The position numbers were made by a program, and so were the translations under genes. Positions 52,989 to 64,000 of a stretch of DNA of 64,000 nt are shown piece by piece. Under the pieces are notes generated by a model. That model was not told the DNA's origin. It saw only the letters and a list, made by a program, of their open reading frames with translations, and ran no database searches. The number at the start of each line of letters is the position of its first letter. The stretch's first letter is position 1. The stretch lies in contig NC_084766.1 of assembly GCF_028858725.1 (NCBI RefSeq), positions 24,158,501 through 24,222,500 on the forward strand, in the 5' to 3' direction. This DNA is from Colius striatus (lineage: Eukaryota; Chordata; Aves; Coliiformes; Coliidae).

Positions 52989-55900
52989 TCACAACCAGCC
53001 ATTGGTGCTGAAGGTGCTTCTCAGCAACTCAACCTGGGAGGGGCTCAGCGGGGCCAGTGGTGCGCGGCAGGGACCCCCATAGTAGCCAAACCACTCCATG
53101 GCCTTCTTCAGCCCCGGGATCCCGAACTGGCGGGTGACCTGTGGGAGGGAGGGCATGGGAGGGAGGGCATGGGAGCTTGCTGGCTCCCATGGGGCAGAGT
53201 GGCACACTCCATGGGCCCTGCTCCTGCTCCTTGCTTGGCATCACTCCTGCTCTCCCTTGTGTGGGGCTGCAAGGCTGGGCAGGGCGTGGGGTGGCTGCAG
53301 AAGTAACTCTCGAAGTGCCCACTGTGAGGTGGGAGTGCAGAGCATGGCCATATGAGGGAAGCATCCCTGTGGCACGGTGGGCTCTTTGCAGCAGGGATGT
53401 GCCACTGTGCAGTGGGGTGGGGAGCCTGGGGAGGAACAGCTCTTCTCACCGTCACTGCCTATAAATAGCCAGCAAGGCTCCCAAGAGGGTCAGCAGGTGT
53501 CCGCTGCCAGCAGACGTGCTGTTCCTGGCACAGCAGGGATGGCATTTCCCACCCTGCTGCCTCCAGCTCGCCAGCTGGGTGCTGTGCCATTCTGTGCCCC
53601 CTGGACCACTGCCCCAACCCCCCCAGCCCCTGGGACCTCTATCCTTTTCCACCCCCCGGCTCTGCCATGGCCTGGCACTCCCTGCCCTCAGCATTCCTAG
53701 GGGTGCTGTCCACTCACTGCCATGTTGGGCTCGATGAGCCGGTGCTGCAGGTCACGGGCCTCCTGCCAGCAGCCCTCACGGCACAGGTGGTCCAGCTGGC
53801 ACAGTGGGGACCCCAGGACATTGGCAAGGGTGCAGATTCCTCCAGAGGCACCTGAGGACACCGGGGCACCTTGGCACTCCATGCCCAGCCAGCACGCCCT
53901 GGGCACTGCCACTCCTCGGCTGCCTCTGCTGTGTCCCCAGCAGCAGTAGTACCTACCCAGGGCGTAGCTCGCCAGCAGGAATCCGGCCGATCCTGACAGT
54001 ACCTGGAACCCCCTCTGCTTCGTCTTGTGGACCATCAGCCCTATGCGAGTGACCTGGGGAGAGACGCGCTGTGCCCCGGGATGGGCATCACCCCACCTCC
54101 CCCCCTCCATGGGGCTCACGTGGCATCCCTGGGGCCTGGGGAAGGGGTGCAAGTCCCAGCTCCCTATCCCCAGATTGAGAATGGGTTTGGTGGCAGCCAG
54201 CCTCAGGAAAACCCTGCCCCACTCACGTCCCCCCCGCTGTCCTTGATCCCGATGATGTTGGGGTGCTGAGCCAGGGTGAGGACAGCCTCCAGGGGCAGGT
54301 CCAGGCCAGTGTTGGCAGGGACACTGTAGAGCACCACGGGGATGGGAGATGCGTCAGCCACCTGCAGGCAGCCGTGCAGAGGTCAGAAAATAGGGTGGGT
54401 TGGAGATGTGCAGGACACACTCCCCATCCTGCTGCACCAGCTGGGGCACCGACACGGCTCAAAGGGCTCACCTCACCTTTGTGTAGTGCTGGACAAGGGC
54501 GGCACTGGTCATGGCCCCCCGGTAGTAGCAGGGTGTCACCACCAGCACTGCGTCAGCCCCCGCCTCTGCCATGCTTCCTGTCAGCTCAATGGTGGCCTGG
54601 GTGGCTGGGGAGGAGGCAGAGGGATGAGAGGTGCCCTGGGGGACATATGGCCCCTGTCCTGGCCACACAGACACTCACATTCGCAGCCCGAGCCAGCCAG
54701 CAGCAGGCGGTCCCTGGGCAGAGCTCGGCGCACACAGCCCACCACTTCCAGCCTCTCACGGGGGGACAGGTAGGGGAACTCGCCAGTGGAGCCCATCACC
54801 ACCAGCCCTGCAATGCAAACATAGGGAGGATGGTGCCCAGGCACAGAAGCAGAGTGCCTGTGGGGTGGATGTTCCTGCCCTCTCCGCACCCCACGCTGAG
54901 CACCAGGCACCCAGAGCAGCGTGATGTACACATCCAGCAGCCCCTCAGGACCAGGAGGCTCCCACAGGTGCATCACAAAGCCCTAGCCAAAGGGCATATG
55001 TGGGTATGTGCCCCCCTAGATGACAAGGTTCACCCCTGCCGCGCTGAACACAAGTGGTGCCATCCCTTGCCCGGGTGCCTTCACACATCGTGCATGTACT
55101 GTGCAGGCTGAACACACCACCTTCCCTACTCCATCCCTAGAAACCCGCCCACACAGCGCTGCTAACCAGACATTTATTGGTGCCCGCGGCTCGGCTGTGC
55201 CACCCCATTCCCAGCTGGGGCACACAAACTTCTTCTTTGGGACTGTGCCAGGACCAGACATTTATTGGTGCCCATGGCTCGGCTGTGCCACCCCATTCCC
55301 AGCTGGGGCACACAAACTTCTTCTTTGGGACTGTGCCAGGACCATGACCATGTGCCAGCACCCCAGCCTGGTGCTGCAGGGCTCTGACATGGCATCCAGG
55401 GTGCCCTGAGGCCCACGTGTCCCATCATCCTTTCTCTGTTCCTTGCCCTTTGGCGCCCAGGCAGGGCTCTGCAGCTCACAGCGTGCCCTCTCCTGTCCCT
55501 GTCCCTGCAGCCAGGCAAGCCATGGACTCAGCCTGGTCAGCAGAGGGGATACCCAGGGGTCTGACTCTCAGCCTCTTCCTGCAGCCCCTCTCTATCCATC
55601 CTGAGCAATGAGCACATCCCACGGCTTTGGATCTGTGTGAGTGTGCATGGGTGTGCAGAGGACGGCTGCAAGCCTGCAGCTACATATGGAGGACGTGTGC
55701 AAGCCTGCACACGTGTGGAGTGTGCATGTGAGCATGCACTGGGGTGCGGTGGTGGTGTGCAAGGACACAGGCATGTGTGTCTGGGCACCTGCCGTGCACA
55801 CGGCCCCAGCTGGGTCACTCAAGGGGCTGCAGCCCTGGAGCAAAGTCCATCTGGAGTCCAAGCACCGCGGGAAACCATGGGGCTGCCTGCACACTGCCGT

Positions 55901-56198
55901 AGGGCCCTGCCGTGGGCAGGGGCTGGCAGGGACCAGCATGTAGGGAGAGAGGCGGTAGGCAGCACTTACCTCGGAAGGGGATGCTGGCATAGCGGCGCAG
56001 GTTCCCCTCCAGCTGCGCATAATCCACCTCCTGCGTGGGTGAGAAGGGGGTAGCAAGGGGTGGGAAGATGCCCCTGAGGTCGATTGTGTGCTTCGGTGCC
56101 GGGGAGGCACTGAGCCCCCGGCGCTGCAGGGGGGCTGCTGGGCACAGGGCTGCCAGGGTAGGCCGGAGGGACAAGGCGAGGCGGGTGCTGAGCACCAT
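52989..56198 (-). CDS. HOGA1: 4-hydroxy-2-oxoglutarate aldolase, mitochondrial
   Basis: Mitochondrial class I aldolase of the DHDPS family that splits 4-hydroxy-2-oxoglutarate to glyoxylate and pyruvate at the end of hydroxyproline breakdown. Loss in humans causes primary hyperoxaluria type 3. Exons in transcript order: 56198-55970, 54807-54679, 54604-54477, 54361-54227, 54053-53957, 53851-53718, 53138-52989. Total 333 aa; human 327. Residues 1-35 ([13 protein letters not shown] then [11 protein letters not shown]) look like an Arg-rich presequence. The family motif GSTGEFPYL, the catalytic Tyr174 in [10 protein letters not shown] and the Schiff-base Lys202 in [10 protein letters not shown] are intact, at +6 relative to human Tyr168 and Lys196. 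It ends FSTNGWL. The upstream open frame has no ATG, which fixes the start. Confidence 0.97.
55165..55340 (+). repeat. 88-bp tandem duplication in HOGA1 intron 1
   Basis: Two directly adjacent 88-bp copies (55165-55252 and 55253-55340) differ only in about two bases (CCCGCGGCTC against CCCATGGCTC). Each contains TTTATT, i.e. AATAAA on the transcribed minus strand. Near identity suggests a recent event or gene conversion. Confidence 0.93.
55341..55969 (-). other. HOGA1: HOGA1 intron 1, GT-rich part
   Basis: No exon recognised. At about 55630-55800 the plus strand is rich in GTGTG and GCATG words, an imperfect alternating purine-pyrimidine tract. Confidence 0.5.
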
Positions 56199-56239
56199 GG
56201 TGGCTGGGTGCTGCCGCTGGCCCTGCCACCTGCCCCAGT

Positions 56240-56960
56240 GAAAGGATGTTAATGTTTGATGGGGCACGTGAGGGACCCACAACCCTGCTGTGCAGACGAC
56301 ATAGGGGGTAGTACCGGGTGAGTTCAGAGTGTTCTCTGTGCACCAGGAGCCAGCCACAGGAGCTCAGCACCCCTCTGGGTGAACCCTGGCTGCCCCAGCT
56401 GTGCTCCCCCTTCTGCTTATCAGCCCTGGCAGCCAGTGCTCTGCCACCTGCACGGCTGGGCTGCAGGACCAGAGAGACCAGGAATTGCATGCAGTCCCTG
56501 GGGCTGTGAGCAGGGTTCTCCTGCCCTGGGTGTTGCTGGTTTCCTGTAAACAGGCAAGCAGGAGCATTTCTGGGTAGGGAGCAACAAGCACCATGCTCGG
56601 CAGAAGTGACACAGCTTGCAAAGGGGCTGCTGTCCTCCTGGGAAGGCTTCAGTAGGGAAGCCAAGAGAACATGCAACCATGGAGCAGCTGCCTGGCACAG
56701 GTATGACTGCTGCTCCCAGGTACAACCCCAGCCTCCAGTACAGCATCGATTGGCGATGAGCTGCCCTTAATGCAGTTCTCCTTCCCAAGCTTGCCCAAGT
56801 GGGCCCCACAGTGTCACCAATGCTTGAGTCCCTGTCCCAGGAGGCAGGGCACATCCATGCTGCTGGATAACCCAGCTCCTGAATAACCCAGCTCCTGAAT
56901 AACCCAGCTCCTGAATAACCCAGCTCCCTCAGCCCTGCTGAAGCCAAACACTGCTCTTTG
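56240..56960. other. HOGA1-ANKRD2 intergenic region
   Basis: Holds the presumed HOGA1 promoter side (no CpG island or clear core element seen) and a 16-bp tandem repeat just beyond the ANKRD2 3' end. No further gene recognised. Confidence 0.5.
56869..56927 (+). repeat. 16-bp tandem repeat, about 3.7 copies
   Basis: The unit AACCCAGCTCCTGAAT is repeated three times exactly plus a partial fourth copy. It lies about 40 bp downstream of the ANKRD2 poly(A) signal in the direction of ANKRD2 transcription. Confidence 0.95.
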
Positions 56961-56966
56961 CTGGCT

Positions 56967-56972
56967 TTTATT
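56967..56972 (-). terminator. ANKRD2: ANKRD2 poly(A) signal
   Basis: AATAAA on the minus strand, about 75 bp beyond the ANKRD2 stop codon. It predicts a very short 3' UTR. Confidence 0.85.
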
Positions 56973-57043
56973 GATACAGACAAGTCTGGGCTGGATCCTG
57001 CTCCTTGGAGCTGAGCCCAGTCCCTGGTCTGTGCCCGGCACTG

Positions 57044-59608
57044 TCATGCAGGGACCTCCATCTCTCCCTGCGGCTGCTCCTTGGTCTCCAGTGCCTGGCG
57101 CGTGTCCACCTGCCACTGCTGCACCAGGTCCGTCGGAGTCTTGCCAGCCTGCAAGGGCAGCAGAGAGCAGCTGCAGCCAGGGTGGTGCAGCACAGTGGGG
57201 CAGCAAATGGCCCCAGTGCTGGCTTCTCCCACCCACCTGGTTCTTGGCCATCATGTCAGCCCCGTGCAGGATCAGCATTTTGATGATCTTGTAGCGGCTG
57301 AGCCGTGTGGCATCGTGCAGTGCCGTGTCACCTTCCTGCAAGACGCAGCCTGGATGGGGATTGCTCCAGGAACCTGCTGCCTGTACCCAGCACCACTCCC
57401 CAGCTCCTCACACATCCCCCTCCCCACGAGGATGCTGCCCGCCCCAGCCATGGCTGTGGCTGCCAACATCCTGCGGCAGGGGCATGCGTGTGTCTGGATG
57501 TGACAGGCTGGTCAACCAAGAGGGGGCTCGTTGTTGCCTCTCCAGTGCTGACCATGCAGCTGCAGCACTCACCCTGTCCTGGGAGTTGATGTCTACCCCG
57601 CAGTGGATAAGGTGCTCTACAATGTCAGGGTGCCCAGTTCTGGTGGCCACGTGAAGAGGAGTGCTGAGCAGCTTGAGCAGGGAGAAGACAGACACCAGGG
57701 GGGATCAGTACTCACACCTGCTTACCCAATATAGGGACAGCCATGGTCCCCCTGGGCATGTCTGTGGCCCTGACACAGCACCGTGGCCTTGGGCTCTGCC
57801 CTGCACACCTTGTCCTTCAGGTTGAGGTCTGCTCCACGGTCCTGCAGCAGCTTGATGACATCCAGGTGCCCGCCCCGGCAGGCCCAGTGCACGGCGGTGC
57901 AGTCCAGCTGGGCACACAGAGCTGTGTCACAGCAGGGGACACCTCCATCCTGTGTCTGTCCCCCAACCCAGCCAGTCCTCGTGCCCAGCCTGAGCTGGCA
58001 GAGCCCTTCCCATGGCCATCCCTGCAGTGGGCACAGCCCTGCCCTGCTGTGGGGACCCCAACCCTGCTGTCGCTTGGACTGTGCCATGCCTGAATGCTCA
58101 GATCCACATGGAGCTGGGGGCAGGATCCAGCCTCACCCTGTCCCTAAAGTCGACAGTGGCCCCACTGTCCAGTAGCTTCTGCAGGATGTCCATGTGTCCC
58201 TCCAAGGAGCAGCGGTGCAGGGCTGTGCGGTGGAACTGGGGGGACAAGGCACCGCATCAGCAGATGGGTGTTTTCCCCCTTCAGCCCAGCCTGGCCATAC
58301 CCAGCCATCCCAGGGGTTCCTGCCCCCGCCAGCGGGCCCGGTGGGGCACAGCAGCAAGCGCAGGGGGAGCAGCCAGTGGCTGTGGGTGATGGTACCTCAT
58401 CACACGTGTCGGGGGGACCACCATCCGCCAGAAACTTCTCAATGATAGGCATCTTGCCCTGGATGGCAGCTCGCAGGAAGGTCTCTGGCTCCACAGGACC
58501 CTCCTGGAAGTGGGACAGGCTGAGGCTGGGGCATTGTAAGGGCACAGGAGAGGGAACAACACAAGGGACCCCTGCCCTGCCTCCCTGGGGAGGACCTGGC
58601 TGGCAGGATGAGCCAGGGGCTTGCCCACAGGGCTGTAGCTCCTGTCCCAGAAGTCTCCCTCCCACACCTTGGGACCTCCTGACATACAATCTCCAGGGGC
58701 TCAGGCAGCGGGGGTGGCTCAGGGGTGGCTGCCCGCTCCTCCCGACGCTGCCGGCGCTGCTTGCGGAGCTCGATAAGGCGCTGGATGCTCCCCACATCGA
58801 TGATCTCCCGGCGCAGGTCCACCGAGCTCTTCCGCACCCGCTCCTGGCCCTGGGGGTACACACATGGCACGCCATTTACCTTTTCTGCACCCGGCTGCCC
58901 CCCGGGCCCCCCCACGCCCCGACCTTCCTCACCTTGACAGCCTCGAGGCCCCAGTTCCTGGGACCACGGTGTTTCTCCTCCTCCAGCTCGGGTGTGCTCA
59001 TCCGCTCCACGGCTGGCGGCTCCCGTGCGCCATCCTCTTTGAGTCGCTGCATGGGTACAGGGGGGCTGCGTGGTCCTGGCTGGGCACGGAGCAGCCCACC
59101 TGCTCCGTCCTCAGTCCACTGGTGGAGGTGGCTCTGGGCACGGCTGATAGCTTACCATTGAGGTCTATGGGATGCCCAGCAGCCCCTGGGCTTGTGCTTG
59201 CCCACCTGCCTAACTTGGCAAGCTGGGCACCTGCCTACTGCTCAGCTCTGACCATGGGCAAAGGCTACAGAGCTGGGAACCTGATGCCCCTGAGAGCCCT
59301 TGGGCATCTTGCTGCTTCCCCTGGCATGGCAGGGTCAGTGCCAGCCTCCTCACATCTGAGTCCCTAATGAGGGACCCAGTGCAAGGTAATTCCCTGCCTC
59401 AGCCTGGGCAGGTCCCTCTGCCCTATGGACCCACCTTCTCCTCCTCCTCCTCTTCTGCCAGCTTCTGCTCGATGAGCTCCTTGGCCCGTTGCACGTCCAG
59501 CTCCATCTTTGTCCACGGTGTAGGGCCCCGTGCAGGATGTGGCCTCTCTTCCTCACCAGCACAGGCAGGGATCGCCCGTCCCTCGCTCCCGGTGGCTCTG
59601 CTGGCCAT
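57044..59608 (-). CDS. ANKRD2: Ankyrin repeat domain-containing protein 2 (ARPP)
   Basis: Stretch-responsive muscle ankyrin repeat protein of the I-band and nucleus, binding titin N2A and transcription regulators. Exons in transcript order: 59608-59435, 59046-58933, 58849-58688, 58503-58396, 58235-58137, 57907-57809, 57671-57573, 57335-57237, 57148-57044. All are phase 0. The four consecutive 99-nt exons each encode one 33-residue ankyrin repeat ([77 protein letters not shown]). The N-terminal half has an acidic helix (LAEEEEEEK), [20 protein letters not shown] and the basic nuclear signal [11 protein letters not shown]. Two in-frame starts exist: ATG 59608 (352 aa) and ATG 59506 ([15 protein letters not shown], 318 aa). 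Human isoforms also differ at the N-terminus. Confidence 0.96.
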
Positions 59609-60855
59609 GGGGCTTTATGCCGCCGGCCCCTCCGTCCCGCAGCACAAGGGCACCAACAGCTGTGGCTGCTCCACATGACTGGGGCAACTTTGCCATGAGC
59701 TCACCCTCCTGCTTTCTGGCGGCCCTGACTCACCTCCCCAGCCCCGCACCCTCTTAAAGAGACCCACAGCCCCTACCACGGGCTGCCCAGGACCCCCATG
59801 CTGGCTGTGGGGAGCTGAGGTGCATGTGGCCTGTGGCAGCTGTGTAGAGAGTCTCAGCAGACTGCAGACACAGTCCAGGGTCACCCTGTGGGTCCTGCGC
59901 CCCTGCCACCCACTCTAGACAACTAGGATGCTCCCCCCAAACTCCCATCACGCCACCCCCATATAACCAGATGCTGCAGCACCCACCAGAGTTGCCTGAG
60001 ACTCCTGGCACCTGAAGGAGGTATTGGTGCCCACCCCAAAAAGAGGCAACAGAGTTCCTCCCAAGGTCTCGGCCAGCAGTAGGTGCTGGGAAGTGCAGCC
60101 CCTCCGTGCTGCTTTGGAGGATGACCTCAGGTGTGGGGCGTCCTGAGCAGTGCTGCCAGGGTCCCGGCGGCTGCCCAGCCTCCCCTGCCACACACGGGCA
60201 GCCTGGCAGCAGGACCAGCCTCACGTGGGGCTGGCGGGCAGAGCCGGCAGCTATTCCCGGCAGCAGGGACATCGTTTAGCCCTCCTGAGCTTTGCTTTCC
60301 CTCTTTGTAAGCTGAAGCCAGTGCTGCCCTGTGCTGGGACAGTTAATGCGCTGGGCATCAGCCTCCAGCACAGGACCTGGGGGAAGGACAGAGGGAACAC
60401 GTCACTGTCACCCTCCTGGGCAGCTCCAAAGGCCACCCTTGGGTACCCTGTCCCATGGGTGTCACAGCCTCCAGCTGCAGAAAGACGCTGTTTTCACCAG
60501 GACAGGCTAATGGTGACCAGGGAGGTGGCCCTGTGATTGGCCCGTCTGTGGACTGTCCTGCCTGGCCCCAGGGCAGACACAGGCTGAAAGCTCCAGGGGG
60601 AAGCTGTAGGGAAGGAAGTAGGACCCTAGGGCAACAAGCACTCAGGATGGCAACGCCACAATGAGGGCAGCACCAGGGAAGGGTGCAGGCAGGCAGAGAG
60701 CTGGGGCTGGTGGGACAGGGCAGGAGTGGCACTGGGGAGCAGAGATGGGACACTAAGGTTCTCCCTGGTCACCCTGTGCCCATCCTGACATGGAGACCTG
60801 CCCTGGCTGTGGGTGACAGCCCCCTAGTCTGCCTCAGGAACAGAAGTAGGATGAA
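59609..60855. other. ANKRD2 upstream region / ANKRD2-UBTD1 spacer
   Basis: The ANKRD2 promoter should lie at about 59620-59800. It holds two E-boxes suited to muscle expression (CAGCTG near 59657 and CACATG near 59673) and a weak TATA-like TTTAAG on the minus strand near 59755. There is no CpG island, in keeping with a tissue-restricted gene. No other gene seen. Confidence 0.45.
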
Positions 60856-60860
60856 AAGGC

Positions 60861-60866
60861 TTTATT
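60861..60866 (-). terminator. UBTD1: UBTD1 poly(A) signal
   Basis: AATAAA on the minus strand about 410 bp after the UBTD1 stop codon, followed by AT-rich sequence. Confidence 0.8.
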
Positions 60867-61278
60867 GATAAATACATACTATATACAAGAGGGGAGACAT
60901 CTCCACCCAGCCCAGTACCCCGGGGCCTCCTGGCCAGGGGGAGCCAGAGCCCAGCAGGTCACAGTCTCTCCCCGCCGACACAGCCCAGCAGCGAGGCTCT
61001 GGCTGTGCTGACCTCCCCAGACATATTTGGTCTCAAATCTCCTGCAGCAAGGGCAGTATGTGCCCGTGTTCCCAGCTGACAGGGGCTGCTGCGGTGGCAC
61101 AGCCCCATGCACACCCTCTGAGGTGGGGTGGGGGAGCTCACCCAAATTGGAAAGTGGCCTCAGGGGGAAACAGGCGTTGCAAAGGCTCCAGCATGACTGG
61201 AACATGGCCTGGAGCAGCCCCAGAGGTGCCATTGTCACACAGCCCCCCATCCTCTCCCCACCATCAGTGGGGGGTGGC

Positions 61279-62119
61279 TCAGTTCCTGGGTGGCAGGGGC
61301 TGGTTGACAATCACTTGCACAACAAAATCCTTCTGGATCTTGGTCTCCTGCAGCCGAGTGCGGTCAGTGAGTAGCTTGCCCGAGAAGAACCAGCGCTGCC
61401 AGGCCAGGTCAATGCCCTCCTGCGCCTGCAGCTGCTTCTTCAGCTGCCCGATGGTGTCACCCATGCTGGCGCTGAGGCGCAGGTCCTTGCCGGTGGAGAG
61501 CCGCACCTTGAGGGCAAACTCCCGCCGGCTGTTGGGCAGCGGCTCGGCCGGCTCCGCGGCCTCCTCCTCGCTCCGCTCCAGGATCAGGTTGACGGGAGGT
61601 GCCAGGCAGTAGACGGGCAGCTGGTAGCGGTTGCCCAGCTCATCGTAGCACTCTGTCAGGGACCCTGGAGACAGCAGGACGAGATGTTGTGCATAGGCAT
61701 CCCCACGGACCACCCAAATGGGGAAAGGGCCACCCCAGGCAAAGGGGCAGAGCCTGCCCTGCCTCCCCACCTTGGCTGGGCTGACCTGTGTGGATGGAGC
61801 TGAGAACCTCTCTCCTCTCCAGCCCCCAGATAGGGGGCACTCAGCACCCACCCACCCACGCTGTCTGCATCCCGCATGCTGGCTCCCTCACCGTGGGGAA
61901 GGGTGATGCTGGCTCCATCGAGGATGGCCTGGGCCAGGCTGTGGTCATTGGCCTCCACAGCATAGGCAGCTGCCTTCAGGGCATCCCAGATCTCCTTGCG
62001 GCCCTCAAAGGCGGGTGCTGTATCCCAAAACTCATCCCGCTTGCTGCGCAGCTGCCCATCTGTCATGGGGTAGTCGCTCTTCCACTTGGGACGCTCCTTC
62101 TTCAGCGGCTCATTGCGGC
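61279..62119 (-). CDS. UBTD1: Ubiquitin domain-containing protein 1 (exons 2-3; 5' part outside window)
   Basis: Adaptor that binds UBE2D-class E2 enzymes and acts in ubiquitin-dependent signalling (p53/MDM2, YAP control reported). Two exons are present: 62119-61892 and 61664-61279, joined in phase 1. The first supplies [20 protein letters not shown] and the helical UBTD core ([32 protein letters not shown]). The second gives [20 protein letters not shown] and the ubiquitin-like fold ([42 protein letters not shown]), ending PLPPRN. The remaining first exon, expected to encode MGNCVGRQ and a basic stretch, is not found in the 1.9 kb up to the window end. Human intron 1 is also very long. So the feature is partial by position, not broken. 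Confidence 0.97.
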
Positions 62120-64000
62120 CTGCGGAAGGAGTGGGGGTTGCTCAGCCAAAGGATGGGGCTCCTCCTTGGGCCCTCCACTCCTACAGGCTCCTTGGGACCC
62201 TTCACACCATGCACAGCAGCGTCCAAGGGATCACCCTGCCCAGCACAGGACAACACAGCCAGGGGCAATTTTGCTAACACTAGCCCTTGCCCAACATCCC
62301 AGTTAGAGCAGCTGTCCCTCAAGTATCATCCTTTGTCCCACATTCGGGGGGGAGGGGGGGGGGGGGGGGGGGCGGGACACCAGCCCCTGCCCCCTAGGGT
62401 GGCTGCAGGGCCTCAGGGCCCTTTGAGGCAGAGCAGTATTTATAGCTTGGGGAATTAGCCAGGAAATAAGCTGGTGTGTCAGAGAGGGAAGGGGATTACG
62501 GGGGCTGAGTCGGAGCCCTGGAAGCGGGGGCAAGGACTTCACTGTCCTCTCTGCCCACTCTGGGGACAGCAGGCACACAGTGTCCAGAGCACTCGGGGGA
62601 CAGAGGGCACTAGGGGAGGGTAGGGCGCTGCCAGTCTGCAGCATCCCCAGTGATGGGGTGAACTGTGCTGAATCTCCATGAAACAGCCCTGAACCACGTC
62701 CCCAGGGCCCCCCAGCAGCCAGCACTGCCCAGGGCTCTGGGCCACCCCCATGTCAGGCCCACGGGGCCCTCTCCTCCCTACACCAGGACTGCGCCCCGTG
62801 GGAACAGCCCCATCCCATCGGCCCCATGGCTTGAGCCGGACGCCTGGGGCAGGAAGGAGCTTTTGTCGCTTCCAGCTGAGCTGGGGACAATGAGTGACAA
62901 CAGCTCCTTCCTGTCACCCGCTCTCCCTGAGGCAGCCAGCCGGCACCTTTCCTGTGGGGACTGCTGGTGGGGGCTGTGGAGCCCCAGCCAGGGAGGAAGG
63001 AAGCCTGTGCCCAGTGACCAGCCAGGCCAGCTGATGCCACACACCCCAGTCACTGCAGATGGCCACCGCTGCCAGCTGTGGGCTCAGACATGTTCCCCAG
63101 GCAGCTTTTCCTGGGCAAGCTTGTGGTGACACAAAGCACTACATGACCTTTTCCTTTTGTACCAGCCCCGTCCCACCCTGTCCAAGATCACTGGAACCAA
63201 CACAGCACCCACCTTCCCAGTTATCACCTATTCCAGAGCTCGACGCAACACTTGGCACCCACCCCATGAGGCAGGAGCTCAGGAACCCCGGGGCTGGAGC
63301 ATCTATGACAGGCAGCATCCTGCCCACAGCCACAGAGGAGTGAGAGCAGTCGGCTGGAGCCAGCGCTGCCAATTCAGCAGTCACAGTGCCGGGCAGGAGG
63401 GATTTGCAGCACTGCAGGACAGAGCAAGGTCGGAGGTGGCACCTGCCCCAGGAGGGGGGGTGGGACAGTGTCCGAGGCCAGCCTGAAGGACACAGACAGG
63501 ACCAGGACTCCATGCTGCTGGCTAGGGCACATGTCCTCACAGCTGGGACTCCTGTGCACAGCAGGACTCCCAGCCAGCAGCCTCGCCCCAGCTCTGCTTG
63601 CAGCATAGACAGGAGGCCAGCCCAGGGCAGGCAGCAGAATGGCAGCCGTGGGGCCCGGTCACAGCAGGGCGCAGGGACAGGTTGTGGTTGCCCGGTGAGG
63701 GCAGGCGTGCCCTGCAGCCTTGCCCAGGGAAGCAGGGGCTTAAGCCTCTTCTATTTATTGCTGCCGCCCAGCTGGGCCCTGCAGCCTCTAATCACCTCCT
63801 GCCGCTCTATTCCTGGCCCCTTGTGCAACGCTCCACAGCAGCACCGCCGGACAGGTCTGGCCGCTCGCTGTGCCCGGACTCGAGCCAACAGGATCTGGCT
63901 GGCAGCCTGCCTGCCTCCTGCCCTGTGCCTGCAGTGCCCTGCCTATGGCTCAGTCCACCACCCCCAGCTCCAGGCCACGAGGGCTGTGCCCCTGAGGCTC
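62120..64000 (-). other. UBTD1: UBTD1 intron 1 (partial)
   Basis: No exon recognised to the window end. It holds a poly(dG) tract at 62346-62372. A moderately AT-rich segment at 62425-62500 (TATTTATAGCTTGGGGAATTAG then GGAAATAAGC) could be regulatory, as could CTATTTATTGCTGCC near 63750. Confidence 0.5.
62346..62372 (+). repeat. poly(dG) tract, G7-A-G19
   Basis: Twenty-six guanines interrupted by one adenine, transcribed as poly(C) in UBTD1 intron 1. Strong G-quadruplex potential on the plus strand; the exact length may be uncertain in the assembly. Confidence 0.95.

Noticed and set aside
62120-64000. UBTD1 first exon within the window
   Set aside because: No minus-strand frame resembling MGNCVGRQ with a phase-1 donor was found; the exon is presumed beyond 64000.

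Overview
This window is vertebrate nuclear DNA, most likely from a bird. The exons encode tetrapod-like proteins, introns are short, gene starts sit in strong CpG islands, and I recognise almost no interspersed repeats, as expected of a compact GC-rich avian (micro)chromosome. A crocodilian or turtle cannot be excluded from sequence alone. The gene order matches human 10q24.2 read in reverse, with every orientation conserved: CRTAC1(+), GOLGA7B(-), SFRP5(+), ZFYVE27(-), MARVELD1(-), AVPI1(+), PI4K2A(-), MORN4(+), HOGA1(-), ANKRD2(-), UBTD1(-, first exon outside the window).

Exons were placed by comparing translations with remembered human proteins and requiring GT/AG sites and matching phases. 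All eleven reading frames close without a frameshift or internal stop. Layout: 1-1.7 kb upstream sequence; 2.1-15.4 kb CRTAC1; 15.6-19.1 kb GOLGA7B, tail-to-tail with CRTAC1; 19.5-25.3 kb intergenic with an orphan CpG island and transcription-factor site clusters; 25.6-28.4 kb SFRP5; 30.5-35.5 kb ZFYVE27; 36.8-39.2 kb MARVELD1, head-to-head with AVPI1 (40.2-40.8 kb); 41-48.1 kb PI4K2A, head-to-head with MORN4 (48.3-52.7 kb, with a 39-bp minisatellite in its first intron); 52.7-56.2 kb HOGA1; 57.0-59.6 kb ANKRD2; 60.9-62.1 kb the last two UBTD1 exons, followed by its first intron to the window end.

The genes do not form one pathway. They share a compact layout with two bidirectional CpG promoters and several convergent 3' ends only about 100-300 bp apart. 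The most striking feature is the 3' end of CRTAC1, where three alternative C-termini are possible from one phase-1 donor: the short hydrophobic B-type end; a form with two further calcium-binding EGF-like domains; and an A-type Ala-rich end whose exon lies antisense, codon-for-codon, across the last coding exon of GOLGA7B. Also notable are a 21-nt ZFYVE27 microexon with the UGC layout of neuronal SRRM4-regulated exons, and a near-identical 88-bp tandem duplication carrying poly(A) signals inside HOGA1 intron 1.

No retroviral, LTR, DNA-transposon, tRNA, rRNA or CRISPR feature was recognised. All expression, isoform and enhancer statements are inference from sequence.
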